64,000 nt of DNA from Rhizobium esperanzae (GTDB lineage Bacteria > Pseudomonadota > Alphaproteobacteria > Rhizobiales > Rhizobiaceae), in NCBI RefSeq assembly GCF_002204185.1, contig NZ_MXPU01000015.1:1-64000 (forward strand). The letters run 5' to 3'. Position 1 is the first letter of the stretch, and the number at the start of each line of letters is the position of its first letter. Position numbers and translations under genes: made by a program. The notes beneath the pieces are model-generated. The model was not told where the DNA came from. It saw only the letters and a program-made list of their open reading frames with translations, and made no database searches. Of the stretch, positions 34,436 to 43,151 are shown in pieces.

Positions 34436-36303
34436 TCCGCCGCCTCCGGCATCCCTACTGCCGACTGCAGCACGATGCGGAACTCCGCGCCCCCTTCGGG
34501 ATGATTGGCAGCCGTCAGGCTGCCGCCGAAATCCTTGACGATGTTATAGGAGATCGAAAGCCCGAGGCCGAGCCCCTTGCCGACACCCTTGGTCGTGAAG
34601 AAGGGATCGAAGATACGCTCGGCGATTGCCGCCGGCACGCCAGGCCCATGGTCACGCACCGTCAGCACCACCTTGCCAGCCTCTTCGAAGGCCGAAACCT
34701 CGATGCGCCTGTCATCCAGCCCTTCCACCGCATCGGCGGCATTGGAGATCACATTCACCAGCACCTGCTGCAGCCGCACCGAACCGGCGCGCACCACCGG
34801 CGGCCGCGCTCCGAGATCGAGCCGGAGGTCGGCGTCCGCCGCCTTCAGCCGCCAGGCGATGATCTCCAGCGTGTCGCGCATCGCCTCATCGAGCGAAACC
34901 GGCCCGAGCTTCTCGTTCGGCTTGCGGGCAAAGTTGCGCAGGTGCCGGCTGATCGAGGCCATGCGGTCGATCAGCCCGCCGATCCGCCTTATATTATCCC
35001 GCGCCTCCTCCGTCCGGCCGCGGTCGATCAGGACGGCGGCGCTGTCCGTATAGGTCTTGGCAGCGGCGAGCGGCTGGTTGAATTCATGCGAGAGGGCAGC
35101 CGACATCTGGCCGAGCCCGGCGAGTTTACCTGCCTGGATGAGATCGGCCTGGGTCTGGCGAAGCTGCTGCTCCGTCACACGCCGCTCGGCGATTTCCTCC
35201 TCGATGCGGCTGTTGACCCGGGCAAGATCGGCCGTGCGCTCCTCCACCCGCCGCTCGAGCTCGCCCCGTGCTTCTGCCTGCATCTGCATGCGCTCGGCCA
35301 ATCGCGCCCGCCGCTGGCGAATGACCGCTACAGCGAGGCCGGCGATGCAAAGGATGAGAAAGACGGCGACAAGCGCGGTGCGCGCCTGGGCGCGGATGGA
35401 GCTCGTTTCCATCAGCACATTCACCGTCCAGTCCTCGGCCGGCATGTAATGCGACAGCACCAGATATTCGCTTGCGCCCCGATCGCTCGCCAGCGTCATC
35501 AGATCATGCGGCTCGAAGCGATGGCGCGTCACCGGCAGCGCCGTCAGCTTCGCATTGGCGTAGCGCCGCGACGCCTCGGTCCGGGCAATACGATCGGCTG
35601 TCAGCGGCAGGATCGCGCCATAGAGCCATTCCGGGCTGCCGGACATGAAGATGATGCCCTCGGGATCGGAGACGAAGATCTTGTATTCGCCACCGCTCCA
35701 GGAGGATTCGATCATGTCGATATCGACTTTGAAGACGATGACACCGCGAATATCCGCGCCGACCCTGATCGGAGCAGAGAAATAGTAGCCGCGCTTTAGC
35801 GATGTGGTGCCGAGAGCATAAAACCGCGCTTGGCGGCCTTCGATCGCTTCCTGGAAATAGGGCCGGTAATTGAAATTCTGGCCGACGAAGCTCCCCGGTC
35901 CATCGTAATTGCTCGCCGCGATCGTCTCCCCGTCCGGCTTGACCACATAGATGTCGGAGGATTTTAGAAGGCCGTTGATCTCCTTGAGATAGAGATTGGC
36001 TGCATCACGCAGCGCCATGTCGTCGGGCGCACTGACCAGTTCCTTGATATCGTCGTGATCGGCGATCAGCGCCGGCAGCGCCTCATAGCGGTTGAGGTGA
36101 CCGCTGAGCGCTGAGACGGCAAGGCGCAGCGCCGTTCCCGCCTGGGCCGAAGCCTCCTGCATATAGGCGCGCGTCGCAATCGCGCTCCCATAGGTGAAGA
36201 AGGCGAAAATGACGAGCGGCACCAGCAGCAGCGCCGCTATCGCACGATATCTCGAAGACAGATCCGGCTCCTCCCTTTCTGCCTTCACTCCCCAGCAAGG
36301 CAT
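34432..36303 (-). CDS. Sensor histidine kinase, DctB-like
   Basis: A 623-residue membrane kinase. TM1 (about 22-42) and TM2 (about 308-330) flank a periplasmic double-PAS (dCache-like) sensor typical of DctB, including YFQEAIEGRQARFYALG. A coiled coil (about 335-390) leads to the H-box ALSHEFNQPLAAAKTY, followed by the N, G1 (DHGPGVP) and G2 (GKGLGLGLSIS) boxes. It should sense a carboxylate-like compound outside the inner membrane and phosphorylate the DctD-like regulator. The very N-terminal start is uncertain by a few residues. Confidence 0.92.
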   Translation of the reverse strand: MPCWGVKAEREEPDLSSRYRAIAALLLVPLVIFAFFTYGSAIATRAYMQEASAQAGTALRLAVSALSGHLNRYEALPALIADHDDIKELVSAPDDMALRDAANLYLKEINGLLKSSDIYVVKPDGETIAASNYDGPGSFVGQNFNYRPYFQEAIEGRQARFYALGTTSLKRGYYFSAPIRVGADIRGVIVFKVDIDMIESSWSGGEYKIFVSDPEGIIFMSGSPEWLYGAILPLTADRIARTEASRRYANAKLTALPVTRHRFEPHDLMTLASDRGASEYLVLSHYMPAEDWTVNVLMETSSIRAQARTALVAVFLILCIAGLAVAVIRQRRARLAERMQMQAEARGELERRVEERTADLARVNSRIEEEIAERRVTEQQLRQTQADLIQAGKLAGLGQMSAALSHEFNQPLAAAKTYTDSAAVLIDRGRTEEARDNIRRIGGLIDRMASISRHLRNFARKPNEKLGPVSLDEAMRDTLEIIAWRLKAADADLRLDLGARPPVVRAGSVRLQQVLVNVISNAADAVEGLDDRRIEVSAFEEAGKVVLTVRDHGPGVPAAIAERIFDPFFTTKGVGKGLGLGLSISYNIVKDFGGSLTAANHPEGGAEFRIVLQSAVGMPEAAE

Positions 36304-36412
36304 ACCCGCCGGCCCAGTTTAATGAGGCAAGCGAAGATTTCCAAGGGCTCGCCGAAACTTGACACTCGGCGGGGGCGGATGTCCTATTGTTGCGCTGCAA
36401 GGAGACCCATTC

Positions 36413-37075
36413 ATGAGCGACGACCAGACGCCCGTCGACAGCAAGCTTACCAGCTCCAAGCGCCGCTGGGCGTCAGAGGGCAAGTTCCTGACCGGTCGCA
36501 TCACTAGGCCCGAAGCCGAGCGCCTGCCGCCCGGCCAGCACCTGGTCAAGAACTGGCCGGTGCTCGATCTCGGCCAGCAGCCGGTCATCTCAACCGAGAG
36601 TTGGCGGCTTGAAGTGCGCGGCCTCGTCGAAACGACACTCACCCTCACCTGGGGCGATTTTCAGGCGATCGGGCAGAGCACCAGGGTCAGCGACATCCAC
36701 TGCGTCACCACCTGGTCGCGCTACGATAACAAATGGAAAGGCGTTTCGACGCGGGATCTGCTCGATCGCGCCATGCCGAAACCGCAAGCGGCCTACGTCA
36801 TGCTGACAAGTTATGACGGCTACACCACCAACCTGCCGCTTGCCGATTTCGCCGCCGATGATGCGATACTCGCGACATCATGGGAAGGCCTGCCGCTGAC
36901 ACCGGAGCACGGAGGCCCGATGCGGCTCGTCGTGCCGCATCTCTATTTCTGGAAAAGCGCCAAGTGGCTGCGCCGCATCGAGCTAATCGCCGCCGACGAG
37001 GCCGGCTTCTGGGAAAAGAACGGATACCATATGCATGGTGATCCGTGGCGTGAGCAGCGCTATTCCGACGACTGA
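36413..37075 (+). CDS. Sulfite-oxidase-like molybdopterin oxidoreductase
   Basis: A 220-residue protein of the oxidoreductase molybdopterin-binding domain family. The molybdenum-ligand Cys is in SDIHCVTTWSRYDNKWKGV (about residue 101), and the C-terminal GGPMRLVVPHLYFWKSAKW segment is typical. No Tat or Sec signal and no dimerisation domain are seen, so this is the short cytosolic SUOX-like form rather than classical sulfite oxidase. The start has AAGGAGA eight bases upstream. It is divergent from the sensor kinase and its 3' end overlaps the convergent cbt operon by 16 bases. Confidence 0.88.
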   Translation: MSDDQTPVDSKLTSSKRRWASEGKFLTGRITRPEAERLPPGQHLVKNWPVLDLGQQPVISTESWRLEVRGLVETTLTLTWGDFQAIGQSTRVSDIHCVTTWSRYDNKWKGVSTRDLLDRAMPKPQAAYVMLTSYDGYTTNLPLADFAADDAILATSWEGLPLTPEHGGPMRLVVPHLYFWKSAKWLRRIELIAADEAGFWEKNGYHMHGDPWREQRYSDD

Positions 37076-37683
37076 GCCTTCGGCCGCAGGAAGCGGCGTA
37101 GTGCAAGAACGGCAAGACCGAACAGAGCGGCCAACCCCGTCAGTGAGACCATGCTGGCAGGATGAAGCGGCACCTTGCTCCAATTCGGCTTGACTATATT
37201 GGCGGTATTGAACGCCTCGCCGCTGAACTGACAGGTGATGAAGGCAAGTCCGCGGCCCGCCATCTCGGCGTCGATGGCCGAGATGATTTGGCCCGCCGCA
37301 GTTGCCTCCCGCGGCATCTCACGCATCGCCATCAGCAAGGCTTTGGTCGCCGCGAGATAAGCATGGGCGCATTCGTTGAACGGGCTCTCTTCGTCCGTCA
37401 CACTGCCCGGTATCCGTCCCCAGAGGCAATAGGAATACTGGATTTCCGAGTAGTTCAGGACACGCCGGAACGGTTCGTTCGTATCGGCCGCCCGTGACGC
37501 CAGCGTGCTGATGCTGCTGCGATACTCCGAAATGACCGCCATCTCGCCGTGGGAAATTGCCGGAATATCGAGCCCGGCATGGGAGCCGCCAGAGCTGCCC
37601 CCATGGGCGAGGGCATTTCCGATAAAGATTGGCAACAGGCTCGCGACGAGACCGAGAAAAGCAAACCTGCCGATATGCCGCAT
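37060..37683 (-). CDS. Exported membrane-anchored protein of the cbt operon
   Basis: A 207-residue protein. It has a signal peptide (about 1-26, ending GNALA), then a short His/Gly/Ser-rich stretch HGGSSGGSHAG that could bind metal, and a helical periplasmic domain with several Cys residues. One C-terminal helix (about 180-198) with a basic tail (RRFLRPKAQ) ends it. Its ATG overlaps the cbtA stop by one base pair step (ATGA), so it is co-translated with the cobalt transporter. I do not recognise the family; a cobalt-binding accessory role is inferred from context. Confidence 0.78.
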   Translation of the reverse strand: MRHIGRFAFLGLVASLLPIFIGNALAHGGSSGGSHAGLDIPAISHGEMAVISEYRSSISTLASRAADTNEPFRRVLNYSEIQYSYCLWGRIPGSVTDEESPFNECAHAYLAATKALLMAMREMPREATAAGQIISAIDAEMAGRGLAFITCQFSGEAFNTANIVKPNWSKVPLHPASMVSLTGLAALFGLAVLALRRFLRPKAQSSE

Positions 37684-38417
37684 CACCGGAACGCCGGCCG
37701 CAGTCCACTCCTGGCGGCAAGACCCCTTTCTGCCAGCACTCCGAAAACAAGACCGAGCGTTGCCCATAGGATCGCGTGCATACCGAGCGAGGTGGTGCGG
37801 AAACGCCAGAGCACCATCGCCGAGAAATTCTCGGGCACCTCGTTGATCGGCGGCAGCAGATAAAGCACGAAGCCGATGAAGACGAGATAGGCTATGCCGG
37901 CAATGATCGCGCCGTTCCAGAGACCGAAGCGATCGCCAAGGCGGCGCGACAGCGCGATCGCGGCAACTAGCGAGGCGAGCGAAACCACGATCATCAGGAA
38001 GAACAGTTCGGTCCTGACGCCGATCGTATCGGGATTGCCGACCGCCGGCGGGTTGGCCGGATATTTGATGCCGGGAACCAGAACGACCGCCACGAAAGCG
38101 GCAATGGCGATGACGGCCGAGGTGCCGCGCGGCGAAAGGCTGCTGAAGCGGCCGTGGACGAAGGCGAAGGCGAGCGAAAAAAGCCCGCCGACGGCGATGC
38201 TGTAGGCCATGACGCCGGTGAAAAGGCCGAGACCGGCCTGTGTGGCCCGGCTGACGATTTCAGGTTCGGCAGTTTCGCCCGTCGCCTGGGCGCTCGCCTC
38301 CTCGAAAGCGATTGCCGCATCGACCAGCGGCTCGCCGAAGATATGCGCAAAAGCGAAAACGAGGATACCAGCAATCAGGCCCGCGAGCATGCCGCGAAGC
38401 AGGAGCTTTCCAACCAT
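37683..38417 (-). CDS. cbtA: Cobalt transporter subunit CbtA
   Basis: A 244-residue membrane protein with about six helices and the CbtA N terminus MVGKLLLRGMLAGLIAG and FGEPLVDAAIAFE. CbtA with CbtB is a B12-regulated cobalt uptake system of proteobacteria. The start at 38417 is chosen because GGGGGA lies eight bases upstream and because relatives start there; an in-frame ATG at 38477 has no such support. It is the second gene behind a cobalamin riboswitch. Confidence 0.9.
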   Translation of the reverse strand: MVGKLLLRGMLAGLIAGILVFAFAHIFGEPLVDAAIAFEEASAQATGETAEPEIVSRATQAGLGLFTGVMAYSIAVGGLFSLAFAFVHGRFSSLSPRGTSAVIAIAAFVAVVLVPGIKYPANPPAVGNPDTIGVRTELFFLMIVVSLASLVAAIALSRRLGDRFGLWNGAIIAGIAYLVFIGFVLYLLPPINEVPENFSAMVLWRFRTTSLGMHAILWATLGLVFGVLAERGLAARSGLRPAFR

Positions 38418-38530
38418 GTCAGTATTCCCCCTAAGCATGTCGCGCAAAGTATGCAGCGGTTTTTGCGATACCGACATGCGTAAAACAAAGACCTAAAGCG
38501 CGAGAAGCGAATCCGAAAGATCGCGATGCG

Positions 38531-38740
38531 CTAGTGGCAGGGAAAGCCGAGGAGATGGCGGCCGTCATGCACGAATTCGTGCACATACATGCCGTTGAAC
38601 AGCGCCATCGCGCCTTCCTCGGTGCCGACGAAATAAAGAACGATGAGCATCAGCAGACCGCCGAAGATCGCCCAGGGAAGGATCTCGCCGACCGGGATCG
38701 GGGCCGGCGCCGCAACGGGCGCGAAAGTGGTGTCAGACAT
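38531..38740 (-). CDS. cbtB: Cobalt transporter subunit CbtB
   Basis: A 69-residue protein with one membrane helix (about 21-42) and the diagnostic C-terminal motif VHEFVHDGRHLLGFPCH, rich in His and Cys and likely to bind cobalt. The start at 38740 has GGAGG at ideal spacing. It is the first gene of the operon and lies directly behind a cobalamin riboswitch. Confidence 0.93.
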   Translation of the reverse strand: MSDTTFAPVAAPAPIPVGEILPWAIFGGLLMLIVLYFVGTEEGAMALFNGMYVHEFVHDGRHLLGFPCH

Positions 38741-38764
38741 GTATTCCTCCGGAATGACGCGTTC

Positions 38765-38910
38765 AGTCGAAAGAGTGTTGTGCGGCAGGGTCTGACTTCC
38801 AGCGTGAAGAGCTTTCGACACACTGGTCACAGTGGCGCGACCGCGCCGGATTTCCACCGGCTTCCAAACCCGCAACAGCACGGTTATATCTGCACGCCGA
38901 AGGGACTGTC
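38765..38910 (-). promoter_or_regulatory. Cobalamin riboswitch controlling cbtBA
   Basis: On the minus strand the leader contains the conserved core GGAAGCCGGTGGAAATCC, then GCGCCACTGT, then GGAAGTCAGACC, in the right order and spacing for the adenosylcobalamin riboswitch. It ends about 25 bases before the cbtB ATG and should shut off cobalt uptake when B12 is plentiful. Outer boundaries are approximate. Confidence 0.92.
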
Positions 38911-38970
38911 AACGAAACTTCACGAAGCCGGCAACCTCGTCCCCACCCCATCCTCGGAGATCAGAACGCC

Positions 38971-39525
38971 GTGAATACGCGCCTCACCTGGATCTGTAAC
39001 GGCGCGACGGCGGCGAACCGCAAAGCCCTGTTTCCCCTCGACGAACCGCTGGAAAAAAAGGCAGTGGAAGAAGCAGGCAGAATCGGCGCCGTGCCCCACG
39101 CCGATCGTATTGTCACAAGCCCCGCCTTGCGCGCCCGCCAGACGGCTGAGGCGCTCCGTCTCAAAGCGCAGATTGATCCGTCGCTTCGAGATTGCGACCA
39201 TGGCCGCTGGGCTGGCAAATCGATCGAGGCGATCGAGGCGGAAGAGCCGGAAAATCTCATGGCCTGGATGACGGAGCCGGGGGTGGCCCCGCACGGCGGC
39301 GAGAGTCTTCTCGACCTGCGAAAGCGCGTCGCTGGCTGGATGGATGCCCAGTCCGCCCAAAGCGGTCACGTGATCGCCATCAGCCACGCGGCCGTCATCC
39401 GGGTTGCAGTCGCGCATGTGCTTCAGGCGCCACCCTCCTCCTTCTGGCTGAGCGACGTCGAGCCACTCGCCATCCTTCGCATGACCAGCAACGGAAGCCG
39501 CTGGGCTCTTCGCTTCCAGCATTAG
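38971..39525 (+). CDS. Histidine-phosphatase-fold protein lacking the catalytic His
   Basis: A 184-residue phosphoglycerate-mutase-like protein, divergent from the cbt operon. The second-half signatures are intact: TSPALRARQTAEAL, the Glu/His region RDCDHGRWAGK, and the C-terminal SHAAVIRVAVAHVL. The N-terminal RHGxT motif, which holds the phospho-accepting His, reads CNGAT (TWICNGATAANRK). Relatives next to cobalt and B12 genes include alpha-ribazole phosphatase (CobC). Without Arg and His in the first motif it is probably not a normal phosphatase. The start has only a weak ribosome binding site. Confidence 0.8.
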   Translation: MNTRLTWICNGATAANRKALFPLDEPLEKKAVEEAGRIGAVPHADRIVTSPALRARQTAEALRLKAQIDPSLRDCDHGRWAGKSIEAIEAEEPENLMAWMTEPGVAPHGGESLLDLRKRVAGWMDAQSAQSGHVIAISHAAVIRVAVAHVLQAPPSSFWLSDVEPLAILRMTSNGSRWALRFQH

Positions 39526-39624
39526 CGATTCCTCATTTTATCCAGCCTTACACAAGCAAATCGCGTCATCCCTGTTGAACCCGGTCTTGCGGGGACTACT
39601 TCCTTGTCCCAAGGAGATGGAAGA

Positions 39625-39741
39625 ATGACATATGATTGGAGTGGAGAACGGACGCGGCGCCTGCGGTTGATGCGCTTCGCCACGTTCACGGTTTTGGCCG
39701 GTCTCATCGTCAGCGTTCCGCTGCTGATCGTCACCGCCTGA
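39625..39741 (+). CDS. 38-residue single-helix membrane protein
   Basis: Starts with ATG seven bases after a strong AAGGAGA (39611-39617). The product has a basic N-terminal half (SGERTRRLRLMR) and one hydrophobic helix (FATFTVLAGLIVSVPLLIV), so it should be a tail-anchored inner-membrane microprotein. No family is recognised. The good translation signal, codon use and downstream hairpin support a real gene. Confidence 0.6.
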   Translation: MTYDWSGERTRRLRLMRFATFTVLAGLIVSVPLLIVTA

Positions 39742-39753
39742 AGCACGAGAAAG

Positions 39754-39790
39754 GGCGAGCATGCGGCAGCACGCTCGCCTTCGTCTTCTT
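39754..39790 (+). terminator. Hairpin after the 38-residue gene
   Basis: GGCGAGC at 39754-39760 pairs with GCTCGCC at 39773-39779, followed by a pyrimidine-rich TTCGTCTTCTT. It is a plausible, though not strong, terminator of the small gene. Confidence 0.45.
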
Positions 39791-39948
39791 CCGTGTCTTT
39801 TATAACGCCGCTCCCCCTTCGCTGACAAAGCGATGCGCCTCCACGGGCGCTGCGACAAGCTGCCCCTTCTGGAAATTCGCCTTCTGGTTTCAACGAACAT
39901 TTCAGACTTTTGTGATATCTCGACGCGGGTGGAGATGGAGAAGGCATA

Positions 39949-41520
39949 ATGCCGGTGTTTTTCCAGAGCAGGGCCGGAAGGCAATGCATGTCGATCGCCG
40001 GTTTGGGGATTACCCTCTGGCTCCTCGCTACGCTGTTGCGGTTCGACGACGGCCTGGTTTCATTCATGACCGGCTTCGGCGACTACGGCGCCGACAAGCT
40101 CGTTCTGGGGCTTGGCATCGCCGGCGCCATGAGCTTCGTCTATTCGGTGCTGCGCATCGCCGACCTGCGCAAGGAAATGGATGTGCGCGACGCCGCTCAG
40201 GCGAAAGCCGATTGGACCGCGACCCACGACCATCTGACCAAGCTGCCGAACCGCTACGCCTTCGAGCGCAAGGTCCTCCCGCGGCCGACCAGAAACGACG
40301 AGGCCGAGGTCGAGGAATGGGACCAGAACGTCACCATCTTCTCCGTCGATCTTGACGGCTTCAAGAAAGTCAACGACCTCGTCGGTCACAAGGGCGGCGA
40401 TGTCCTGCTGATCGAGGTCGCCAGACGCATTTGCGCCCTCGGCAATGCCGATTGTGTCTACCGCTTCGGCGGCGACGAATTCATCGTCGTCGCCTTCGCT
40501 CTGACGGCGCAGCGCGAGGAGCGTTTTGCCAGACTACTCATCCAGGCGGTCACCCGGCCCATCCATATTGATGGATTTGCCGTCGAGGTCGGCGCCAGCG
40601 TTGGCTACGATCGCTGGGCCGAAGGAGCCGAGCCGCTGGAAGACGCCGCCCACCGCGCCGACCTTGCAATGTACGAGGCGAAATCACGGGGACCCAACCA
40701 CTATTTCGCCTTCGAAGCCTCGATGCAGGACAGGGTGACCGAACGCGCCTCGTTGGAAACTCGGCTGCGCGCCGCAATCGCCAACAAGGCGATCAAACCT
40801 TTCTATCAGCCGCTGATCGATCTGAAGACCGGTCAGCTCTGCGGTTTCGAGGCGCTCGCGCGCTGGACGGGTGCGGATAGCATTCACATTCCGCCGCCTG
40901 TTTTCATCGGCATCGCTGAGGAAACCGGCATGATCACCGCATTGTTCGAGGATCTTCTCGCTCAGGCCTGCAGCGATGCGCTGACCTGGCCGGAGCAGGT
41001 GATGTTGTCCTTCAACGTTTCGCCGGTGCAGATGGAAGACAAGCTGCTGACATCCCGTATCCTCAAGGTCCTTTCGGCGAGCCGGCTGCCGCCGCAACGG
41101 CTGGAAGTTGAGATCACCGAAAACGCGCTGATACAGGATCCCGCTATCGCCGCCGTCATTCTCGAAGAGCTGCATGCGGCCGGCATTCAGATCGCCCTCG
41201 ACGATTTCGGCACGGGCTATTCGAGCCTTGCCCAGCTCGCCCGCTATCGCTTCGACAAGATCAAGATCGACAAAAGCTTCATCGCCACCTATCGCGATGA
41301 CGAACGCCAGGAAAAAATCGTCCGCGCCATGCTTGGCCTCGGTCGAAGCCTCAATATCAAGACGACTGCGGAAGGTATCGAGGAGCATGGCCAGCTTTCC
41401 TTCCTGCTGCAGCTGGGCTGCGACATAGGCCAGGGCTATCTTTTCGGCAAGGCGATGTCCGCCGCCGAGGCAAGCATCTTCGTCCGCGAGCGCAATGCCA
41501 ATCTGGCGTCGACGGCCTGA
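39949..41520 (+). CDS. Membrane-bound diguanylate cyclase/phosphodiesterase (GGDEF-EAL)
   Basis: A 523-residue c-di-GMP enzyme. Two N-terminal helices (about 12-32 and 45-65) anchor it. The GGDEF domain (about 80-250) has an intact RFGGDEF active site and LDGFKKVND. The EAL domain (about 265-510) has GFEALARW, ITENALI, DDFGTGYSSLAQL and KIDKSFI, all needed for phosphodiesterase activity. Either activity is therefore possible. There is no sensory PAS domain. The start has GAAGG upstream; an in-frame ATG at 39988 would remove 13 residues. It is monocistronic. Confidence 0.92.
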   Translation: MPVFFQSRAGRQCMSIAGLGITLWLLATLLRFDDGLVSFMTGFGDYGADKLVLGLGIAGAMSFVYSVLRIADLRKEMDVRDAAQAKADWTATHDHLTKLPNRYAFERKVLPRPTRNDEAEVEEWDQNVTIFSVDLDGFKKVNDLVGHKGGDVLLIEVARRICALGNADCVYRFGGDEFIVVAFALTAQREERFARLLIQAVTRPIHIDGFAVEVGASVGYDRWAEGAEPLEDAAHRADLAMYEAKSRGPNHYFAFEASMQDRVTERASLETRLRAAIANKAIKPFYQPLIDLKTGQLCGFEALARWTGADSIHIPPPVFIGIAEETGMITALFEDLLAQACSDALTWPEQVMLSFNVSPVQMEDKLLTSRILKVLSASRLPPQRLEVEITENALIQDPAIAAVILEELHAAGIQIALDDFGTGYSSLAQLARYRFDKIKIDKSFIATYRDDERQEKIVRAMLGLGRSLNIKTTAEGIEEHGQLSFLLQLGCDIGQGYLFGKAMSAAEASIFVRERNANLASTA

Positions 41521-41674
41521 CCCTAGCGTAATTCAACAAAACTGTCCCAAGCCTTGGCGTCCTGTCGGCCGCCCCGCACCGTCAGCATGTTGCGCACGGG
41601 CGGCCATGCCTTTCCAGCGGGAGTTTCGGCGCTAAGTTCGGTCATCGTGACGACCGTGCGGAGTCTCTGAAGAC

Positions 41675-42434
41675 ATGTCATCCACCGACCTCCTCCTGAC
41701 CTTCAACGCCGGCTCATCGACTGTGAAGGTCGGTGTCTTCTCGATCGATGGCGCCGAGGCACGACACCTCGGAAAGGGCGTCATCGACCTCCGCGCCGAG
41801 CCGCTCTCGCTTCGCCTGACCAGGGGATCGCAGACATTCCACATGCCGCTGAGGGCGGAGGTGACGGACGATCTGCACGGGGTCATCGACGAGACCTTCG
41901 CGCGTCTCGCCGATCAATTCGACGTGGCTGCCGCGGTCGCTGTCGGCCACCGCGTCGTCCATGGCGGCGAGCGCTTCACGAGCGCCGTCGCGCTTGATGA
42001 CGCCGCCACCGATGGGATCGAAGCGCTGATCCCGCTCGCGCCCCTGCACCAACCGCAAGCGCTGCGCTTCATCCGCGCGCTCCGTCACCTGAAGCCGCAT
42101 CTTGTTCAGACAGCCTCCTTCGACACGGCCTTCCACGCCACGCAGGACGATCTCGTTCGCCGCCTGGCCATACCCCGTTCCCTGCATGAGGAGGGCATCA
42201 AGCGTTACGGCTTCCACGGGCTTTCCTATAGGTTCATCGCCAGTGAACTCGCGCGCAAGGCGCCGCATGCGGCAAAGGCTGTGGTCGCCCATCTCGGCAG
42301 CGGCGCCAGCCTTTGTGCGATGGAAGACGGCATCAGCCGCGATTGCAGCATGGGCTTTTCGACCCTCGACGGCATCCCGATGGCGACACGCCCGGGCTGT
42401 CTCGATCCCGGCGTGATCCTGCACCTGGGTCGGC
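41675..42434 (+). pseudogene. ackA: Acetate kinase, 3'-truncated by deletion
   Basis: The first about 250 residues of acetate kinase are intact: NAGSSTVKVGVF, VGHRVVHGGERF, SFDTAFHAT, YGFHGLSYRF, and HLGSGASLCAMEDG. The family normally runs to about 390-400 residues, but here similarity stops just after GCLDPGVILHLG. The next bases belong to the C-terminal part of phosphoketolase in another frame. The frame itself continues to a stop at 42457. The missing third includes part of the second actin-like domain, so no active kinase is expected. Confidence 0.85.
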
Positions 42435-43103
42435 GATCATTGCCTTCGCACCTATGATCGCGTCAATGTCATCGTCGCCGGCAAGCAGCCGGAGCCGCAA
42501 TGGCTGTCGATGGACGAGGCGGTGAAACATTGCGAGGCCGGCATCGGCATCTGGCGCTGGGCAAGCAACGAGGAGGACACGATATCGCCTGATCTCGTCA
42601 TGGCCTGCGCTGGCGATGTCCCGACGATGGAAACGCTCGCCGCCGTCGATCTTCTGCGCACGGCCATTCCCGAGCTGAAGATCCGCACCGTCAATGTCGT
42701 CGACCTCCTGGCACTGCAATCCAGGGACCAGCATCCGCATGGCCTTTCCGACGAGGCCTTCGACGCGATCTTCACCGCCGACAAGCCGGTCATTTTCGCC
42801 TATCACGGCTATCCCTATCTCATTCATCGCCTGACCTATAAGCGCACCAACCACGAGAACATCCACGTCCGCGGCTTTATCGAGGAAGGCACGACGACCA
42901 CGCCTTTCGACATGACCGTCCTTAACGAACTCGACCGCTACCATCTCGCCATCGAAGCCATCGAGCGCGTGCCGAGCCTGAAGGAGAAGGCAAAAGACGC
43001 GCTTGCCGCGTTCCAAGGCAAGCTCGCCGAGCATCACGACTATGTCAGGGAATACGGCGAGGACATGCCGGAGGTGCGGGACTGGACGTGGCCGGCGGCG
43101 TGA
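42435..43103 (+). pseudogene. xfp: Phosphoketolase (Xfp), only the C-terminal part remains
   Basis: About 222 codons match the end of xylulose-5-P/fructose-6-P phosphoketolase: DHCLRTYDRVNVIVAGKQP, then FAYHGYPYLIHRLTYKR and VRGFIEEGTTTTPFDMTV. The family has about 790-800 residues; the N-terminal 570 or so, including the thiamine-diphosphate site, are missing. The fragment has no start of its own at the junction; an internal ATG at 42510 could at most yield a non-catalytic piece. Phosphoketolase makes acetyl phosphate, which AckA converts to acetate plus ATP, so both steps are lost together. Confidence 0.85.
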
Positions 43104-43151
43104 GACATCTGTGACTGACGCACGCGATGTCGGATGACCGAATGCCGGAAC

